The notes under the pieces are model-generated. The model saw nothing but the letters and a program-made list of their open reading frames with translations, searched no databases and was not told the DNA's origin. Below are positions 10,519 through 20,291 of a stretch of DNA of 64,000 nt, in pieces (the first letter of the stretch is position 1; the number at the start of each line of letters is the position of its first letter). This DNA is from Paracoccus jeotgali (GTDB lineage: Bacteria; Pseudomonadota; Alphaproteobacteria; Rhodobacterales; Rhodobacteraceae): NCBI RefSeq assembly GCF_002865605.1, contig NZ_CP025583.1, positions 2,522,501-2,586,500 on the forward strand, written 5' to 3'. The position numbers were made by a program, and so were the translations under genes.

Positions 10519-11427
10519 CTAGCGCCCCGCGTTGAGCAGCGCCATGATCGAGGCAGGGGTCACGTTCGGCCGATAGCGCGCGGACACCGCCGCCTCGACC
10601 AGCTCGACCCCGAAGGTCTCGCGCACCCAATCGACATGCGCCTGCCCGTCCTGACGCACCTTCGCCAGAGTCGGCTCGGGCAGGGTGAACTTGCTGTCGG
10701 TCAGCTCAAACACCAGATGGCGCGGAAAGGGCGGGCGGCCGTTTTCCTGCGTCATGCGGCGGTGCAGGTCGCACAGGATCGCCGCGTCCATGGTCAGCCC
10801 CTCATTCGCCCGCTCGACCGTCAGTGCGTCGGTCAGCTCCGGCCGGCCAAGGATCGACATGAGGTTGCGTAACAGCCCCTGCGACGCGGCCGCCGAGAAA
10901 TCGACCACGCGCAGGTTCGCGACCCCGAAAACCGCCGAAAACGCCCCAAGGATGCTGCGGATCGGCGGCACGGGGGGTGCGGCAATCACCTCGGCAAGGC
11001 TGCGGTCATTCATCTTGATCATCTGCTGCGCCAGCGAGATCGCCGCATTGACCGGGTGCCGCAGGTAGCAGACGACGACCGGCGAAAACCCCATCGCGGC
11101 CAGTCGGTCCCGCAGCCTTTCCGCCCCCGCCCTGCCGAGGCCCGCGAAATACTCGCTGGACAGGATCACGTCGCCGCTGGCCGCAGCGGCCTCGTCCCAA
11201 AGACGCTGCGCCCGCGCGTGCGGGTCGCCATCGTCATAGACCTTGAAATAGTGATGCGCCGCCCCCTGCGGGTGGAGGGTCGCCAGAAGCTCCGCGTGAT
11301 CCGATCCATGCCCCGGATAGCACAGCCCCGCCGCCCCCAGCCAGTCGCGCGACCGGGCAAGGCTGCGCTGGATCGAGGTGGTGCCGGTCTTCGACAGGCC
11401 GATATGGACGAAAGCGGTGCGGCTCAT
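10519..11427 (-). CDS. Sulfotransferase-like P-loop protein
   Basis: 302 residues. The N-terminus carries the 5'-PSB loop of PAPS-dependent sulfotransferases, HIGLSKTGTTSIQ (residues 7-19), and the 3'-PB-like element YLRHPVNAAISL lies near 130-141. This is the layout of cytosolic carbohydrate sulfotransferases that modify surface glycans. Acceptor unknown. It lies 46 nt downstream of the RND transporter gene on the same strand but is functionally unrelated by sequence. Two other sulfotransferase-like genes occur at 49.7-51.3 kb. Confidence 0.75.
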   Translation of the reverse strand: MSRTAFVHIGLSKTGTTSIQRSLARSRDWLGAAGLCYPGHGSDHAELLATLHPQGAAHHYFKVYDDGDPHARAQRLWDEAAAASGDVILSSEYFAGLGRAGAERLRDRLAAMGFSPVVVCYLRHPVNAAISLAQQMIKMNDRSLAEVIAAPPVPPIRSILGAFSAVFGVANLRVVDFSAAASQGLLRNLMSILGRPELTDALTVERANEGLTMDAAILCDLHRRMTQENGRPPFPRHLVFELTDSKFTLPEPTLAKVRQDGQAHVDWVRETFGVELVEAAVSARYRPNVTPASIMALLNAGR

Positions 11428-11473
11428 GCTGCGTCCTGACCTTGCGGAAACGGCGGGACCGGCGGCGAGGCCG

Positions 11474-14400
11474 TCACGCCGCCGATTCGTCGTCCACCTG
11501 ATCCTTGCGGCCCAGCAGGCGGCGCATCAGCACATAGAAGAGCGGCGCGAACAGGATGCCCAGCACCGTCGCCAGCAGCGTCCCGCCCAGCACCGTGGCG
11601 CCGATGGCGTTGCGACCATTGGCCCCCGCGCCGGTGGACAGCGCCAGCGGCAGCACGCCCAGCGAGAACGCGATCGAGGTCATGATGATCGGGCGGAAGC
11701 GCTGCCGCGCGGCCTCGACCACGGCGCGATACAGCGGCACCCCGGCCTCGGACTGTTCGCGGGCGAACTCGACGATCAGGATGGCGTTCTTGCCGGTCAG
11801 GCCAATCACGGTCAGCAGGCCGACCTGAAAGAACACCCCGTTGTCGAAGCCGCCCAGGACCGCCCCCAGCAGCGCGCCCAGCACGCCGATGGGCATGACC
11901 AGCATTACCGCCAGCGGGATCGACCAGCTTTCATACAGCGCCGCGAGGCACAGGAACACGGCCAGCAGCGACAGCGCATACAGCAGCGTGGTCTGGTCGC
12001 CGCTTTCGCGCTCTTCCAGCGACAGCCCGGTCCAGGCGACGCTGAAGCCGTCGGGCAGCTGGCTGGCCAGACGCTCGATCTCGGCCATCGCGTCGCCCGA
12101 ACTGACGCCGGGCATGGTCGAGCCCTGGATCTGCATCGCCGGCGCGCCGTTATAGCGGCTGAGACCCTGCGGCCCGAAGGTCCATTCCCCCTCCGCAAAG
12201 TTGGAAAACGGCACCAGCCCGCCGGTCGCGTTGCGCACCCGCCACTTGTCCAGATCGGTCGGCACGGCGCGGCTGGATGCCTCGCCCTGCACATAGACCT
12301 TCTTGATCCGGCCCCGGTCGATGAAGTCGTTCACATAGGCGCCGGTCCAGGCGACCTGCAGCACATTGGCCACATCGGTCGCGGTAATGCCCATGGCACC
12401 GGCCTTGCGCCAGTCGATGTTCAGCCGGTATTGCGCCGCATCCTCCAGCCCGGTGGGGCGGGTCTGGGTCACCAGCTCGCTTTGCGCGGCCATGCCCAGC
12501 AACTGGTTGCGCGCGTCCAGCAACTGCTCGTGCGTCTGACCGCCGCGGGCCTGCAGGTAGAAGTCGAAGCCAGAGGCGTTGCCAAGCTCGATCACGGCAG
12601 GCGGCACGATGGGGAAGACCATCGCGTCGCGGATGCCCGACAGCGCCGGGAAGGCGCGGCCCGCCACGGCCTGCACCGATTGCGAGGGGTCGGGACGCTC
12701 GGACCAGTCCTTCAGCCGCACGAAGGCCATGCCGACGTTCTGCCCCTGACCGGCAAAGCTGAAGCCGGTGACGCCGAACATGGAATCGACCACCTCGGCC
12801 TCTTGCGTCAGGAAATAATCCTCGACCTGCTGGACGACAGCCTGCGTCCGCTCGACCGTGGAGCCGGTCGGTCCCTGGATCAGCACGAACATGATGCCCT
12901 GATCCTCGTCGGGCAGAAAGCTTTGCGGGGTGCGGATGAACAGCGTCACCATCAAGGCGACCAGCAAGGCAAAGACCACCAGCACCCGCAGCGGCCGCCG
13001 CACCATCCAGCCCACCGCGCCGGTATAGCCGCGCGTGGTGGCGTCGAAGCCGCGGTTGAAGATCCCGAACAGCCCGCGTTTTTTCGCGTGGCCCGGCTTC
13101 AGCAGCGAGGCACACAGCGCCGGCGTCAGCGTCAGCGCGACCACCACCGACAGCCCCATGGCCGAGACGATGGTGATGGCGAATTGCTGATAGATGACCC
13201 CGGTCGAGCCGCCGAAAAACGCCATGGGCACGAACACCGCCGACAGCACCAGCGCGATGCCGATCAGCGCCCCGGTGATCTGGTCCATGGATTTTCGCGT
13301 CGCCTCGCGTGGGGGCAGCCCCTCTTCCTCCATGATCCGCTCGACGTTCTCGACCACCACGATGGCGTCGTCGACCAGCAGGCCGATGGCCAGCACCATG
13401 GCCAGCATGGTCAGCGTGTTGATGGTGAACCCCAGCACCGCCATGATCCCGAACGTCCCCAGCAGCACGATGGGCACCGCCAGCGTGGGGATCAGCGTCG
13501 CCCGCAGGCTTTGCAGGAAGACGAACATGACGATGAAGACCAGGACCACGGCCTCGATCAGCGTCTTGACCACCTCCTCGATGGAAATCGCGACAAAGGG
13601 CGTGGTGTCGAAGGGCACGACATATTCGACGCCCTCGGGGAAAAAGCGGGCGAATTCGACCATCCGCTCCTTGACCCGCTCGGCGGTGTCCAGCGCGTTG
13701 GCGCCGGGCGCCAGCGACAGCGCCATCCCGGCCGAGGGGCGGCCGTTATAGCTGGCATTGGCGACATAGGACTGGGCGCCGATCTCGATATCGGCCACGT
13801 CCTGCAACAGCACCAGCCCGCCGTTTTCCTCGGCCCGCAAGACGATCTGGCCGAATTCTGCCGGGGTGGACAGCAGCGATTGCGCGGTGACGGTGGCGTT
13901 GAGCTGCTGGCCCTCGACCGTGGGCAGACCGCCGAAGGAACCCGCCGAGATCTGCGTGTTCTGGGCCGACACCGCGCCGACCACATCGGCGGGCGCGATT
14001 TCATAGGCGGCCATGCGCTCGGGGTCGAGCCAGATCCGCATGGCGTATTGCGCGCCAAAGACCTGCACCCGGCCGATCCCCTCGATCCGGCTGAGGTCGT
14101 CGACGAGGTTGGTGACCAGATAGTCGGACAGGTCGGTTTCGTCGTAATTCTCGTCCCCGATCAGGCCGATGACCATCAGAAAGCCGGTGGTGGCCTTTTC
14201 GACGGTGACGCCCTGGCGCTGCACCGGCTGCGGCAGCAGCGGCAGGGCCTGGCTCAGCTTGTTCTGGACCTGCACCTGCGCGATATCGACATCGGTCCCG
14301 GTCTCGAAGGTCAGCACCGTGGACGACGTCCCGGCCGAGGTCGAACTGGACGAGATATAGCGCAGCCCGTCCAGCCCGGTCATCTGCTGTTCGATGACCT

Positions 14401-14587
14401 GCGTGACGGCGTTGGCGACCGTATCGGCCGAGGCGCCGGGATAGTTGGCGCTGACCGTCACCGAGGGCGGCGCGATCTGCGGATATTGCGCGACCGGCAG
14501 GGCGCGCACCGCCAGGATCCCGATGCCCATGATGATGATCGAAATCACCCAGGCAAAGACCGGACGATCAATGAAGAAACGGGCCAT
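11474..14587 (-). CDS. RND efflux pump, inner-membrane transporter (AcrB/MexB type)
   Basis: 1037 residues, the normal length for the hydrophobe/amphiphile efflux-1 (HAE1) family. It starts MARFFIDRPVFAWV, has the TM4 proton-relay pair Asp-Asp in IGLLVDDAIVVVENVER, the PIVLLGTFG segment, the GFTINTLTMLAMVLAIG block and the C-terminal LTVIGLTGKNAIL motif. It would export drugs or lipophilic compounds using the proton gradient as a trimer with the adaptor encoded 36 nt upstream. No TolC-type outer-membrane channel is encoded in the window, so it probably borrows one. Confidence 0.93.
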   Translation of the reverse strand: MARFFIDRPVFAWVISIIIMGIGILAVRALPVAQYPQIAPPSVTVSANYPGASADTVANAVTQVIEQQMTGLDGLRYISSSSTSAGTSSTVLTFETGTDVDIAQVQVQNKLSQALPLLPQPVQRQGVTVEKATTGFLMVIGLIGDENYDETDLSDYLVTNLVDDLSRIEGIGRVQVFGAQYAMRIWLDPERMAAYEIAPADVVGAVSAQNTQISAGSFGGLPTVEGQQLNATVTAQSLLSTPAEFGQIVLRAEENGGLVLLQDVADIEIGAQSYVANASYNGRPSAGMALSLAPGANALDTAERVKERMVEFARFFPEGVEYVVPFDTTPFVAISIEEVVKTLIEAVVLVFIVMFVFLQSLRATLIPTLAVPIVLLGTFGIMAVLGFTINTLTMLAMVLAIGLLVDDAIVVVENVERIMEEEGLPPREATRKSMDQITGALIGIALVLSAVFVPMAFFGGSTGVIYQQFAITIVSAMGLSVVVALTLTPALCASLLKPGHAKKRGLFGIFNRGFDATTRGYTGAVGWMVRRPLRVLVVFALLVALMVTLFIRTPQSFLPDEDQGIMFVLIQGPTGSTVERTQAVVQQVEDYFLTQEAEVVDSMFGVTGFSFAGQGQNVGMAFVRLKDWSERPDPSQSVQAVAGRAFPALSGIRDAMVFPIVPPAVIELGNASGFDFYLQARGGQTHEQLLDARNQLLGMAAQSELVTQTRPTGLEDAAQYRLNIDWRKAGAMGITATDVANVLQVAWTGAYVNDFIDRGRIKKVYVQGEASSRAVPTDLDKWRVRNATGGLVPFSNFAEGEWTFGPQGLSRYNGAPAMQIQGSTMPGVSSGDAMAEIERLASQLPDGFSVAWTGLSLEERESGDQTTLLYALSLLAVFLCLAALYESWSIPLAVMLVMPIGVLGALLGAVLGGFDNGVFFQVGLLTVIGLTGKNAILIVEFAREQSEAGVPLYRAVVEAARQRFRPIIMTSIAFSLGVLPLALSTGAGANGRNAIGATVLGGTLLATVLGILFAPLFYVLMRRLLGRKDQVDDESAA

Positions 14588-14623
14588 GTCGCTTGCTTTC
14601 CAATCGGCTGTCTGACGCCGGCC

Positions 14624-15991
14624 TTATGGCTCGGTCGCCGGGGTGTCTGCCGGGGTCTCTGCCGGAGTGTCTGTCGCGCTGTCGCTGGCGGCTTCGGCGG
14701 CCGCTTCGGTCGCGCCCTCCGTCGCCGGGGCGGCACCCTCTGCGTCGGCATCGCCGGTCGCGGCGTCGGGCGCGGTGGCCGCGTCTGCCTCGGCTTCGGC
14801 CTCGGTGGGCGGCTCGATCGGCGGTGCGGCGGCGGCGGGCGGGGCTGCGTCAGGCGCGGCGCGTTCCTCGGGCGTCACCGTGACGCCGGGTCCGATGCGC
14901 TGCAACCCGGCGACGACCAGACGGTCGCCCGCCGACAGCCCCTCGCGCACGACCCACTGGTTGCCGTGATCCTGCACGATCTCCAGCGGGCGTTCCTCGA
15001 CCACGTTCTCGGCGTTGACGACATAGGCGATGGGACGGCCGCGCCGGTCGCGGGTCACGCCCTCTTGCGGGGCCAGCACGACATCGGTCAGCAGCGCCTG
15101 CGGGATATCCGCCAGCACATACATGCCCGGCAGCAGCAGCCCGTCGGGATTGGCGAATTCCATCCGCAGGGTGACGACGCCGGTGGTTTCATCGACATGC
15201 GGCTCTGCCCCGGTCAGCGACCCGGTATGTTCATAGATGCTGCCATCGGCCAGACGCAGCGAGACGTGATGCCCGGCGCCCTTGGGCAGCGAGGCCGCGG
15301 CCCCCTGCCGCTGCCAGCGCACGATATCGGCGGCCGATTGCGTCACGTCCACCAGCACCGGGTCGATGCGGCGGATCACGGCCATGGGCATCTGCTGCCC
15401 GGCGGTCACCAACTGCCCCTGCGAGGCCTGCGCCAGACCGATCACCCCGTCCAGCGGCGCCGAGACGGTGGTGCGTTCCAGATCCAGCTTGGCCACATCC
15501 AGCGCCGCCTGCGCGGCCTTGACCGCTGCCGCCGCCGCGTCGCGGGCGGAGATGGCGCTGTCCTCGGCCTGCTGGGTGGCGACGCTGCGGTCGCGCAGCG
15601 TGCCGATGCGCTTGGCGTCGCGCTCGGCCGCGTCGGATTGCGCCTGCGCCTGCGCCAGCGAGGCCTCGGCCTGCGCCACGGCGGCCTCATAGGTGCGGGG
15701 GTCGATACGATACAGCGGATCGCCCTGCTCGACGACCCGGCCCTCGTCGAACAGACGCTCGATGATGATGCCATTGACCTGCGGCCGCAGTTCCGCCTCG
15801 GCCGAGGCGGTGACGCGGCCCGGCAGCGACGAGGTCAGCGTGACGTCATCGGCCTGCAGCGTGACCACCGTCACCTGCGGCGGCGGCGGCGCACCACCCG
15901 GTGCCTGCGCCTGTGCGGCGCCCGCAAGCCCCGCCCATCCTGCCAAGATCACGATGCCGGCGCGCAATCCCGCCTGTAATGCGTTCGTCAT
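14624..15991 (-). CDS. RND efflux periplasmic adaptor with long Ala/Glu/Thr/Pro tail
   Basis: 455 residues of the membrane-fusion protein family. Signal peptide 1-29 ends in AAQAQA with no lipobox. Then come lipoyl/beta-barrel segments (LRPQVNGIIIERLFDEG near 68-85; APLDGVIG near 178-185) flanking an Ala/Gln-rich alpha-hairpin (about 100-175). The start at 15991 is preferred over 16018 because AGGCGG lies a proper distance upstream. From about residue 378 the protein ends in some 78 residues made almost only of Ala, Pro, Glu, Asp and Thr, which is not part of the usual adaptor fold. First gene of the efflux pair. Confidence 0.9.
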   Translation of the reverse strand: MTNALQAGLRAGIVILAGWAGLAGAAQAQAPGGAPPPPQVTVVTLQADDVTLTSSLPGRVTASAEAELRPQVNGIIIERLFDEGRVVEQGDPLYRIDPRTYEAAVAQAEASLAQAQAQSDAAERDAKRIGTLRDRSVATQQAEDSAISARDAAAAAVKAAQAALDVAKLDLERTTVSAPLDGVIGLAQASQGQLVTAGQQMPMAVIRRIDPVLVDVTQSAADIVRWQRQGAAASLPKGAGHHVSLRLADGSIYEHTGSLTGAEPHVDETTGVVTLRMEFANPDGLLLPGMYVLADIPQALLTDVVLAPQEGVTRDRRGRPIAYVVNAENVVEERPLEIVQDHGNQWVVREGLSAGDRLVVAGLQRIGPGVTVTPEERAAPDAAPPAAAAPPIEPPTEAEAEADAATAPDAATGDADAEGAAPATEGATEAAAEAASDSATDTPAETPADTPATEP

Positions 15992-16149
15992 GTCAGAACC
16001 GCCTGATGATAGCTTCATGGCGCGCACACGCCCGGGAAGGCGAGAAAACACGGCCCTCGCGGTTTCTATGCCCCTTCGGACCCAAGGGCAATGCCCGCTT
16101 GACGCGCAATGCTGCCCTTGCGGCAACCGGGGCGCGGGCGGGATCGGGG

Positions 16150-16611
16150 TCAGATTTCGGTCCAGCTCTGCTCGACCACGGCCTCCATCGCGACGAAACT
16201 GGTGGTGGCGTGGACATGCGGCAGGCCCGAGATGCGGTCGGCCATGATCTGCCGGAAATGCGCCATGTCGCGCGACCGGACCTTCAGCAGATAGTCGAAC
16301 CCGCCCGCGATCATGTAACATTCCTCGACCTCGTGGATGGTGCGGACGGCGTCGTTGAACTGTTCCAGCGCCTTTTGCCGCGTATCGCTCAGCCGCGCCT
16401 CGACATAGGTGACATGGGTCAGACCCAGCGACAGCGGCGACAGGATCGCGCGATAGCCCTGGATCAGCCCGATCTCCTCCATCTGGCGGATGCGCTGCGC
16501 GACCGGGGTCTTGGACAGCCCGACCCGCCGCGCCAGTTCGGTCATCGGGATCCGGGCATTGGCGACCAGTTCCGCCAGAATGCGCCGGTTGATGCTGTCC
16601 AGCTCTTGCAT
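16150..16611 (-). CDS. putR: Lrp/AsnC-family regulator, probable proline-responsive putA activator
   Basis: 153 residues: an N-terminal HTH (about 1-60; LDSINRRILAELVANARIP at the start, quoted in part, and recognition helix in VGLSKTPVAQRIRQ) followed by the RAM effector domain (about 65-150). It is divergently transcribed from putA across about 110 bp. In alphaproteobacteria such as Agrobacterium and Rhodobacter an Lrp-type PutR next to putA activates proline use, and the PutA here lacks its own DNA-binding domain, which fits this role. The proline response itself is inferred. Confidence 0.85.
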   Translation of the reverse strand: MQELDSINRRILAELVANARIPMTELARRVGLSKTPVAQRIRQMEEIGLIQGYRAILSPLSLGLTHVTYVEARLSDTRQKALEQFNDAVRTIHEVEECYMIAGGFDYLLKVRSRDMAHFRQIMADRISGLPHVHATTSFVAMEAVVEQSWTEI

Positions 16612-16722
16612 GACCTTAAAAACCCGTCCGATTCAGTCGTTCCGGCTGATATTCTGCGCCAGATTGGCCGCATCGTCCATGCGCGATACGCTATCACCCT
16701 GTCCGACATGATGGAGAAGCCG

Positions 16723-19700
16723 ATGCCTGCCCCCGATCTCGACCGCTTCAGTGCTGATGCCAAGTTCCGCCCCGCCGGTCCGCTGCTGGCCGAGATGGTG
16801 GCCGCGGCCGACCTGTCCGCCGACCGCCGCGCCCGGATCAGCGCGCAGGCGGCCGAGCTGGTGCGCCGCATCCGGGGCGAGGACAAGCCCACGCTGATGG
16901 AGCATTTTCTGGCCGAATACGGGCTGTCCACCCGCGAAGGCGTGGCCCTGATGTGCCTGGCCGAGGCGATGCTGCGCGTCCCCGACCGCATCACCATCGA
17001 CGCGCTGATCGAGGACAAGATCGCGCCCTCGGACTGGGGCAAGCATCTGGGCGAGGCGTCGTCCTCGCTGGTCAACGCCTCGACCTGGGCCTTGATGCTG
17101 ACCGGCAAGGTCCTGGATGACGACCAGCCAGGCGTCGTCGGCACGCTGCGCGGCGCCATCCGCCGGCTGGGCGAGCCGGTGATCCGCACCGCCGTCGGCC
17201 GCGTCATGCGCGAGATGGGCCGGCAATTCGTGCTGGGCCAGACCATCGAACAGGCGCTCGACCGTGCCCGGACGCTGGAGGCCAAGGGCTTCAGCTACAG
17301 CTATGACATGCTGGGCGAGGCCGCGATGACCGCCGCCGACGCCGCCCGCTATGCCCGCGAATATGCGGCCGCGATCAAGGCCATCGCGAAATCCTGCGAC
17401 AAGGGCTCGGTTCAGGCCAATCCGGGCATCTCGATCAAGCTGTCGGCGCTGCATCCCCGATACGAGGTCGCCCAGCAGGACCGGGTTCTGGCGGAACTGG
17501 TGCCGGTGGTGCGCGATCTGGCGCGGCAGGCGCGGGCGGCGAATATGGGCATGAACATCGACGCCGAGGAGCAGGACCGGCTGGTGCTGTCGCTGCGCGT
17601 CATCCGCGAGGTGCTGGCCGACCCGGAACTGGCCGGCTGGGACGGCTTTGGCGTGGTGGTGCAGGCCTATGGCAAGCGCGCCGGGATGGTCATCGACTGG
17701 CTGCACGAGCTGGCGCAACGGCTGGACCGCAAGATCATGTTGCGGCTGGTCAAGGGCGCCTATTGGGATACCGAGATGAAGCGCGCGCAGGTCGAGGGGC
17801 TGCCCGATTTCACCCTGTTCACCAGCAAGGTCGAAACCGATGTCAGCTATATCGCCCATGCCCGCAAGCTGATCGGCTATGCCGACCGCATCTATCCGCA
17901 ATTCGCCACCCATAACGCCCACACCGTCGCGGCGATTCTGGATCTGGCCAAGGGCGTCGATTACGAATTCCAGCGCCTGCACGGAATGGGCGAGCGGCTG
18001 CATGACATCGTCATGGCCGATCACGGCACCCGCTGCCGCATCTATGCCCCGGTCGGCGCGCATCGCGACCTGCTGGCCTATCTGGTCCGCCGCCTGCTGG
18101 AAAACGGCGCGAACTCGTCTTTTGTCCATCAGATCATGGACGAGGATGTCCCGGCGACCGAGATCGCCGCTGACCCCTTTGCCGCGCTGGACCATGCCCA
18201 CGCCCCCGCCGCGCTGCTGGCGCCCGAGGCGCTGTTTCAGGGGCGGCCGAACTCTCGCGGCTTCGATCTGACCGACGACGACACGCTGGCGCGGATCGAC
18301 GAGGCCCGCCGCGCCGCCCGCATCGCCCCCGATCAGGGGCCGCTGACGGTGTCGGACCCCACGGGCGAGAAACGCGCCATCGCCAACCCGGCGACGGGCG
18401 AGGTTCTGGCGCAGGTGCTGATGGCCGATGCCGACACTGCCCGCCGCGCCGTGGCCGATGCGCAGCCTTGGGATGCGCCCCCCAGCGAGCGTGCCCGCGT
18501 GCTGCACCGGGCGGCGGATCTGTATGAAGACGAATTCGGCGCGATCTTTGCCCTGCTGGCGCAAGAGGCCGGCAAGACCCTGCCCGACGCGGTGGGCGAA
18601 CTGCGCGAGGCGGTCGACTTCCTGCATTATTACGCCAGCGAGGGCGAGGCCCGGACCGAGAGCCCGCGCGGCGTCATCGCGGCGATCAGCCCGTGGAACT
18701 TTCCGCTGGCGATCTTCACCGGCCAGATCGCGGCGGCGCTGATGGCCGGCAACGCGGTGCTGGCCAAACCGGCCGAGCAGACGCCGCTGATCGCGGGCCT
18801 TGCCGTCTCGCTGCTGCACAAGGCGGGCGTGCCGCGCACGGCGCTGCAATTCCTGCCCGGCGATGGCGGCACGGTGGGGGCGGCGCTGACCTCTGACCCC
18901 GGTGTGAACGGGGTGGTCTTCACCGGCTCGACCGAGACGGCGCGTCTGATCGCGCAGTCCATGGCGCAGCATCTGGCGCCCGGCGCGCCGCTGATCGCGG
19001 AGACCGGCGGGCTGAACGCGATGATCGTCGATTCGACCGCGCTGCCCGAACAGGCGGTGCGCGATATCGTCGCCTCCAGCTTCCGCTCGGCCGGTCAGCG
19101 CTGCTCGGCGCTGCGTTGCCTTTATCTGCAGCACGACGTGGCCCCGCAGGTGATCGAGATGCTGACCGGCGCGATGGACGAACTGACGGTGGGCGACCCC
19201 TGGCCGCTGTCCACCGATGTCGGCCCGGTCATCGACGCCGAGGCGCAGCAGGGCATCGACAGCTACCTCGACGCCCGCGCCAACCGCATCCTGCACCGCC
19301 TCGACCGGCCCGAGGGCGGGCATTTCGTCGCCCCGACGCTGGTGCAGGTGGACGGGATCGCCGATCTCGACCGCGAGGTGTTCGGCCCGGTCCTGCATGT
19401 CGCCACCTATCGCGCCCGCGATTTCGATCAGGTGATCACGGATGTGAACGCGCGCGGCTATGGGCTGACCTTCGGGCTGCACACCCGCATCGACAGCCGC
19501 GTGCAGGAGGTCGCGGACCGCATCTGCGTCGGCAATACCTATGTGAACCGCAACCAGATCGGCGCCATCGTCGGCAGCCAACCCTTTGGCGGCGAGGCGC
19601 TGTCGGGCACCGGCCCCAAGGCGGGCGGGCCGAACTATCTGCCCCGCTTCCTGGCGCCGCAGCCGGCCCCCCAGCCTGCATCGCAGCAGGATGGGCAGCC

Positions 19701-20160
19701 GTGCGGCCAGCCCGAGGGCAAGGCCGATGAAGCCGCCATTCAGGCCGCGCTGTCACGCCTTGGTTCGGGCGAGGCCCTTGGCCGCCGCATCATGCCCGGC
19801 CCGACGGGCGAGCTGAACCAGCTGACCGCCGTCACCCGCGCGCCGCTGCTGGCGCTTGGCCCCGGGGCCGAGGCGGTGGCCGCCCAGATCGCCGCCGTCG
19901 AGGCGCTCGGTGGTCGCGCGGTGGCGGTCCAGGGCGCGCTGCCGCCCGAGGCGCTGAACCGGCTGACCGGCTATTCCGGGGTGATCTGGTGGGGCGATGC
20001 CGACCATGCCCGCGCCTTGGCCTGCCTGCTGGCCGACCAGTCCGGCCCGATCCGCCCGCTGATCACCGCCATGCCCGACCTCGCCCATGTCTCGCACGAG
20101 CGGCATCTGTGCGTCGATACCACCGCCGCCGGCGGCAATGCGGCGCTGATGGCGGGGTGA
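16723..20160 (+). CDS. putA: Bifunctional proline dehydrogenase / P5C dehydrogenase
   Basis: 1145 residues; oxidises L-proline to glutamate in two steps, at the inner membrane through quinone. The PRODH barrel spans roughly 130-480 (MLRLVKGAYWDTEMKR near 340; RLLENGANSSFVHQ near 455). The P5CDH part spans about 560-985: ISPWNFPLAIFTGQ, Glu760 in AETGGLNAM and catalytic Cys794 in SAGQRCSALR. A C-terminal domain follows a Gln/Pro-rich linker near 985-1005. There is no N-terminal ribbon-helix-helix, so it does not regulate itself. Start choice: 16723 has GGAG 6 nt upstream; ATGs at 16708 and 16711 are in frame alternatives. It would also take the proline made from 3-hydroxyproline by genes further along. 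Confidence 0.95.
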   Translation: MPAPDLDRFSADAKFRPAGPLLAEMVAAADLSADRRARISAQAAELVRRIRGEDKPTLMEHFLAEYGLSTREGVALMCLAEAMLRVPDRITIDALIEDKIAPSDWGKHLGEASSSLVNASTWALMLTGKVLDDDQPGVVGTLRGAIRRLGEPVIRTAVGRVMREMGRQFVLGQTIEQALDRARTLEAKGFSYSYDMLGEAAMTAADAARYAREYAAAIKAIAKSCDKGSVQANPGISIKLSALHPRYEVAQQDRVLAELVPVVRDLARQARAANMGMNIDAEEQDRLVLSLRVIREVLADPELAGWDGFGVVVQAYGKRAGMVIDWLHELAQRLDRKIMLRLVKGAYWDTEMKRAQVEGLPDFTLFTSKVETDVSYIAHARKLIGYADRIYPQFATHNAHTVAAILDLAKGVDYEFQRLHGMGERLHDIVMADHGTRCRIYAPVGAHRDLLAYLVRRLLENGANSSFVHQIMDEDVPATEIAADPFAALDHAHAPAALLAPEALFQGRPNSRGFDLTDDDTLARIDEARRAARIAPDQGPLTVSDPTGEKRAIANPATGEVLAQVLMADADTARRAVADAQPWDAPPSERARVLHRAADLYEDEFGAIFALLAQEAGKTLPDAVGELREAVDFLHYYASEGEARTESPRGVIAAISPWNFPLAIFTGQIAAALMAGNAVLAKPAEQTPLIAGLAVSLLHKAGVPRTALQFLPGDGGTVGAALTSDPGVNGVVFTGSTETARLIAQSMAQHLAPGAPLIAETGGLNAMIVDSTALPEQAVRDIVASSFRSAGQRCSALRCLYLQHDVAPQVIEMLTGAMDELTVGDPWPLSTDVGPVIDAEAQQGIDSYLDARANRILHRLDRPEGGHFVAPTLVQVDGIADLDREVFGPVLHVATYRARDFDQVITDVNARGYGLTFGLHTRIDSRVQEVADRICVGNTYVNRNQIGAIVGSQPFGGEALSGTGPKAGGPNYLPRFLAPQPAPQPASQQDGQPCGQPEGKADEAAIQAALSRLGSGEALGRRIMPGPTGELNQLTAVTRAPLLALGPGAEAVAAQIAAVEALGGRAVAVQGALPPEALNRLTGYSGVIWWGDADHARALACLLADQSGPIRPLITAMPDLAHVSHERHLCVDTTAAGGNAALMAG

Positions 20161-20166
20161 GCCTGT

Positions 20167-20192
20167 CGTCCGGCGTGGGCAAGCGCCGGACG
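20167..20192 (+). terminator. Hairpin after putA
   Basis: Perfect 9-bp stem CGTCCGGCG / CGCCGGACG with an 8-nt loop, starting 6 nt after the putA stop. No T-run follows, so termination would rely on stem strength. Confidence 0.5.
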
Positions 20193-20241
20193 GACCTTGC
20201 CGGACAGACCACGTGACCCTGACCGCCAGCACAAACGGAAA

Positions 20242-20268
20242 CGGCGCCGCCCCGACCGGGCGGCGCCG
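20242..20268 (-). terminator. Terminator of the DapA-like gene
   Basis: Perfect 11-bp stem CGGCGCCGCCC / GGGCGGCGCCG with a 5-nt loop, 24 nt beyond the stop at 20292. On the minus strand it is followed by a T-rich stretch (GTTTCCGTTTG), so it fits a factor-independent terminator for that gene. Confidence 0.65.
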
Positions 20269-20291
20269 CTGCATCACGCATCAGCCCTCGA

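Noticed and set aside
11378..15979. A 1533-codon open frame on the + strand opposite the RND efflux genes
   Set aside because: It is His/Arg/Gln-rich, matches no family and mirrors the codon structure of well-supported genes on the other strand; long antisense frames are expected at this GC content. Many similar shadows were dropped.
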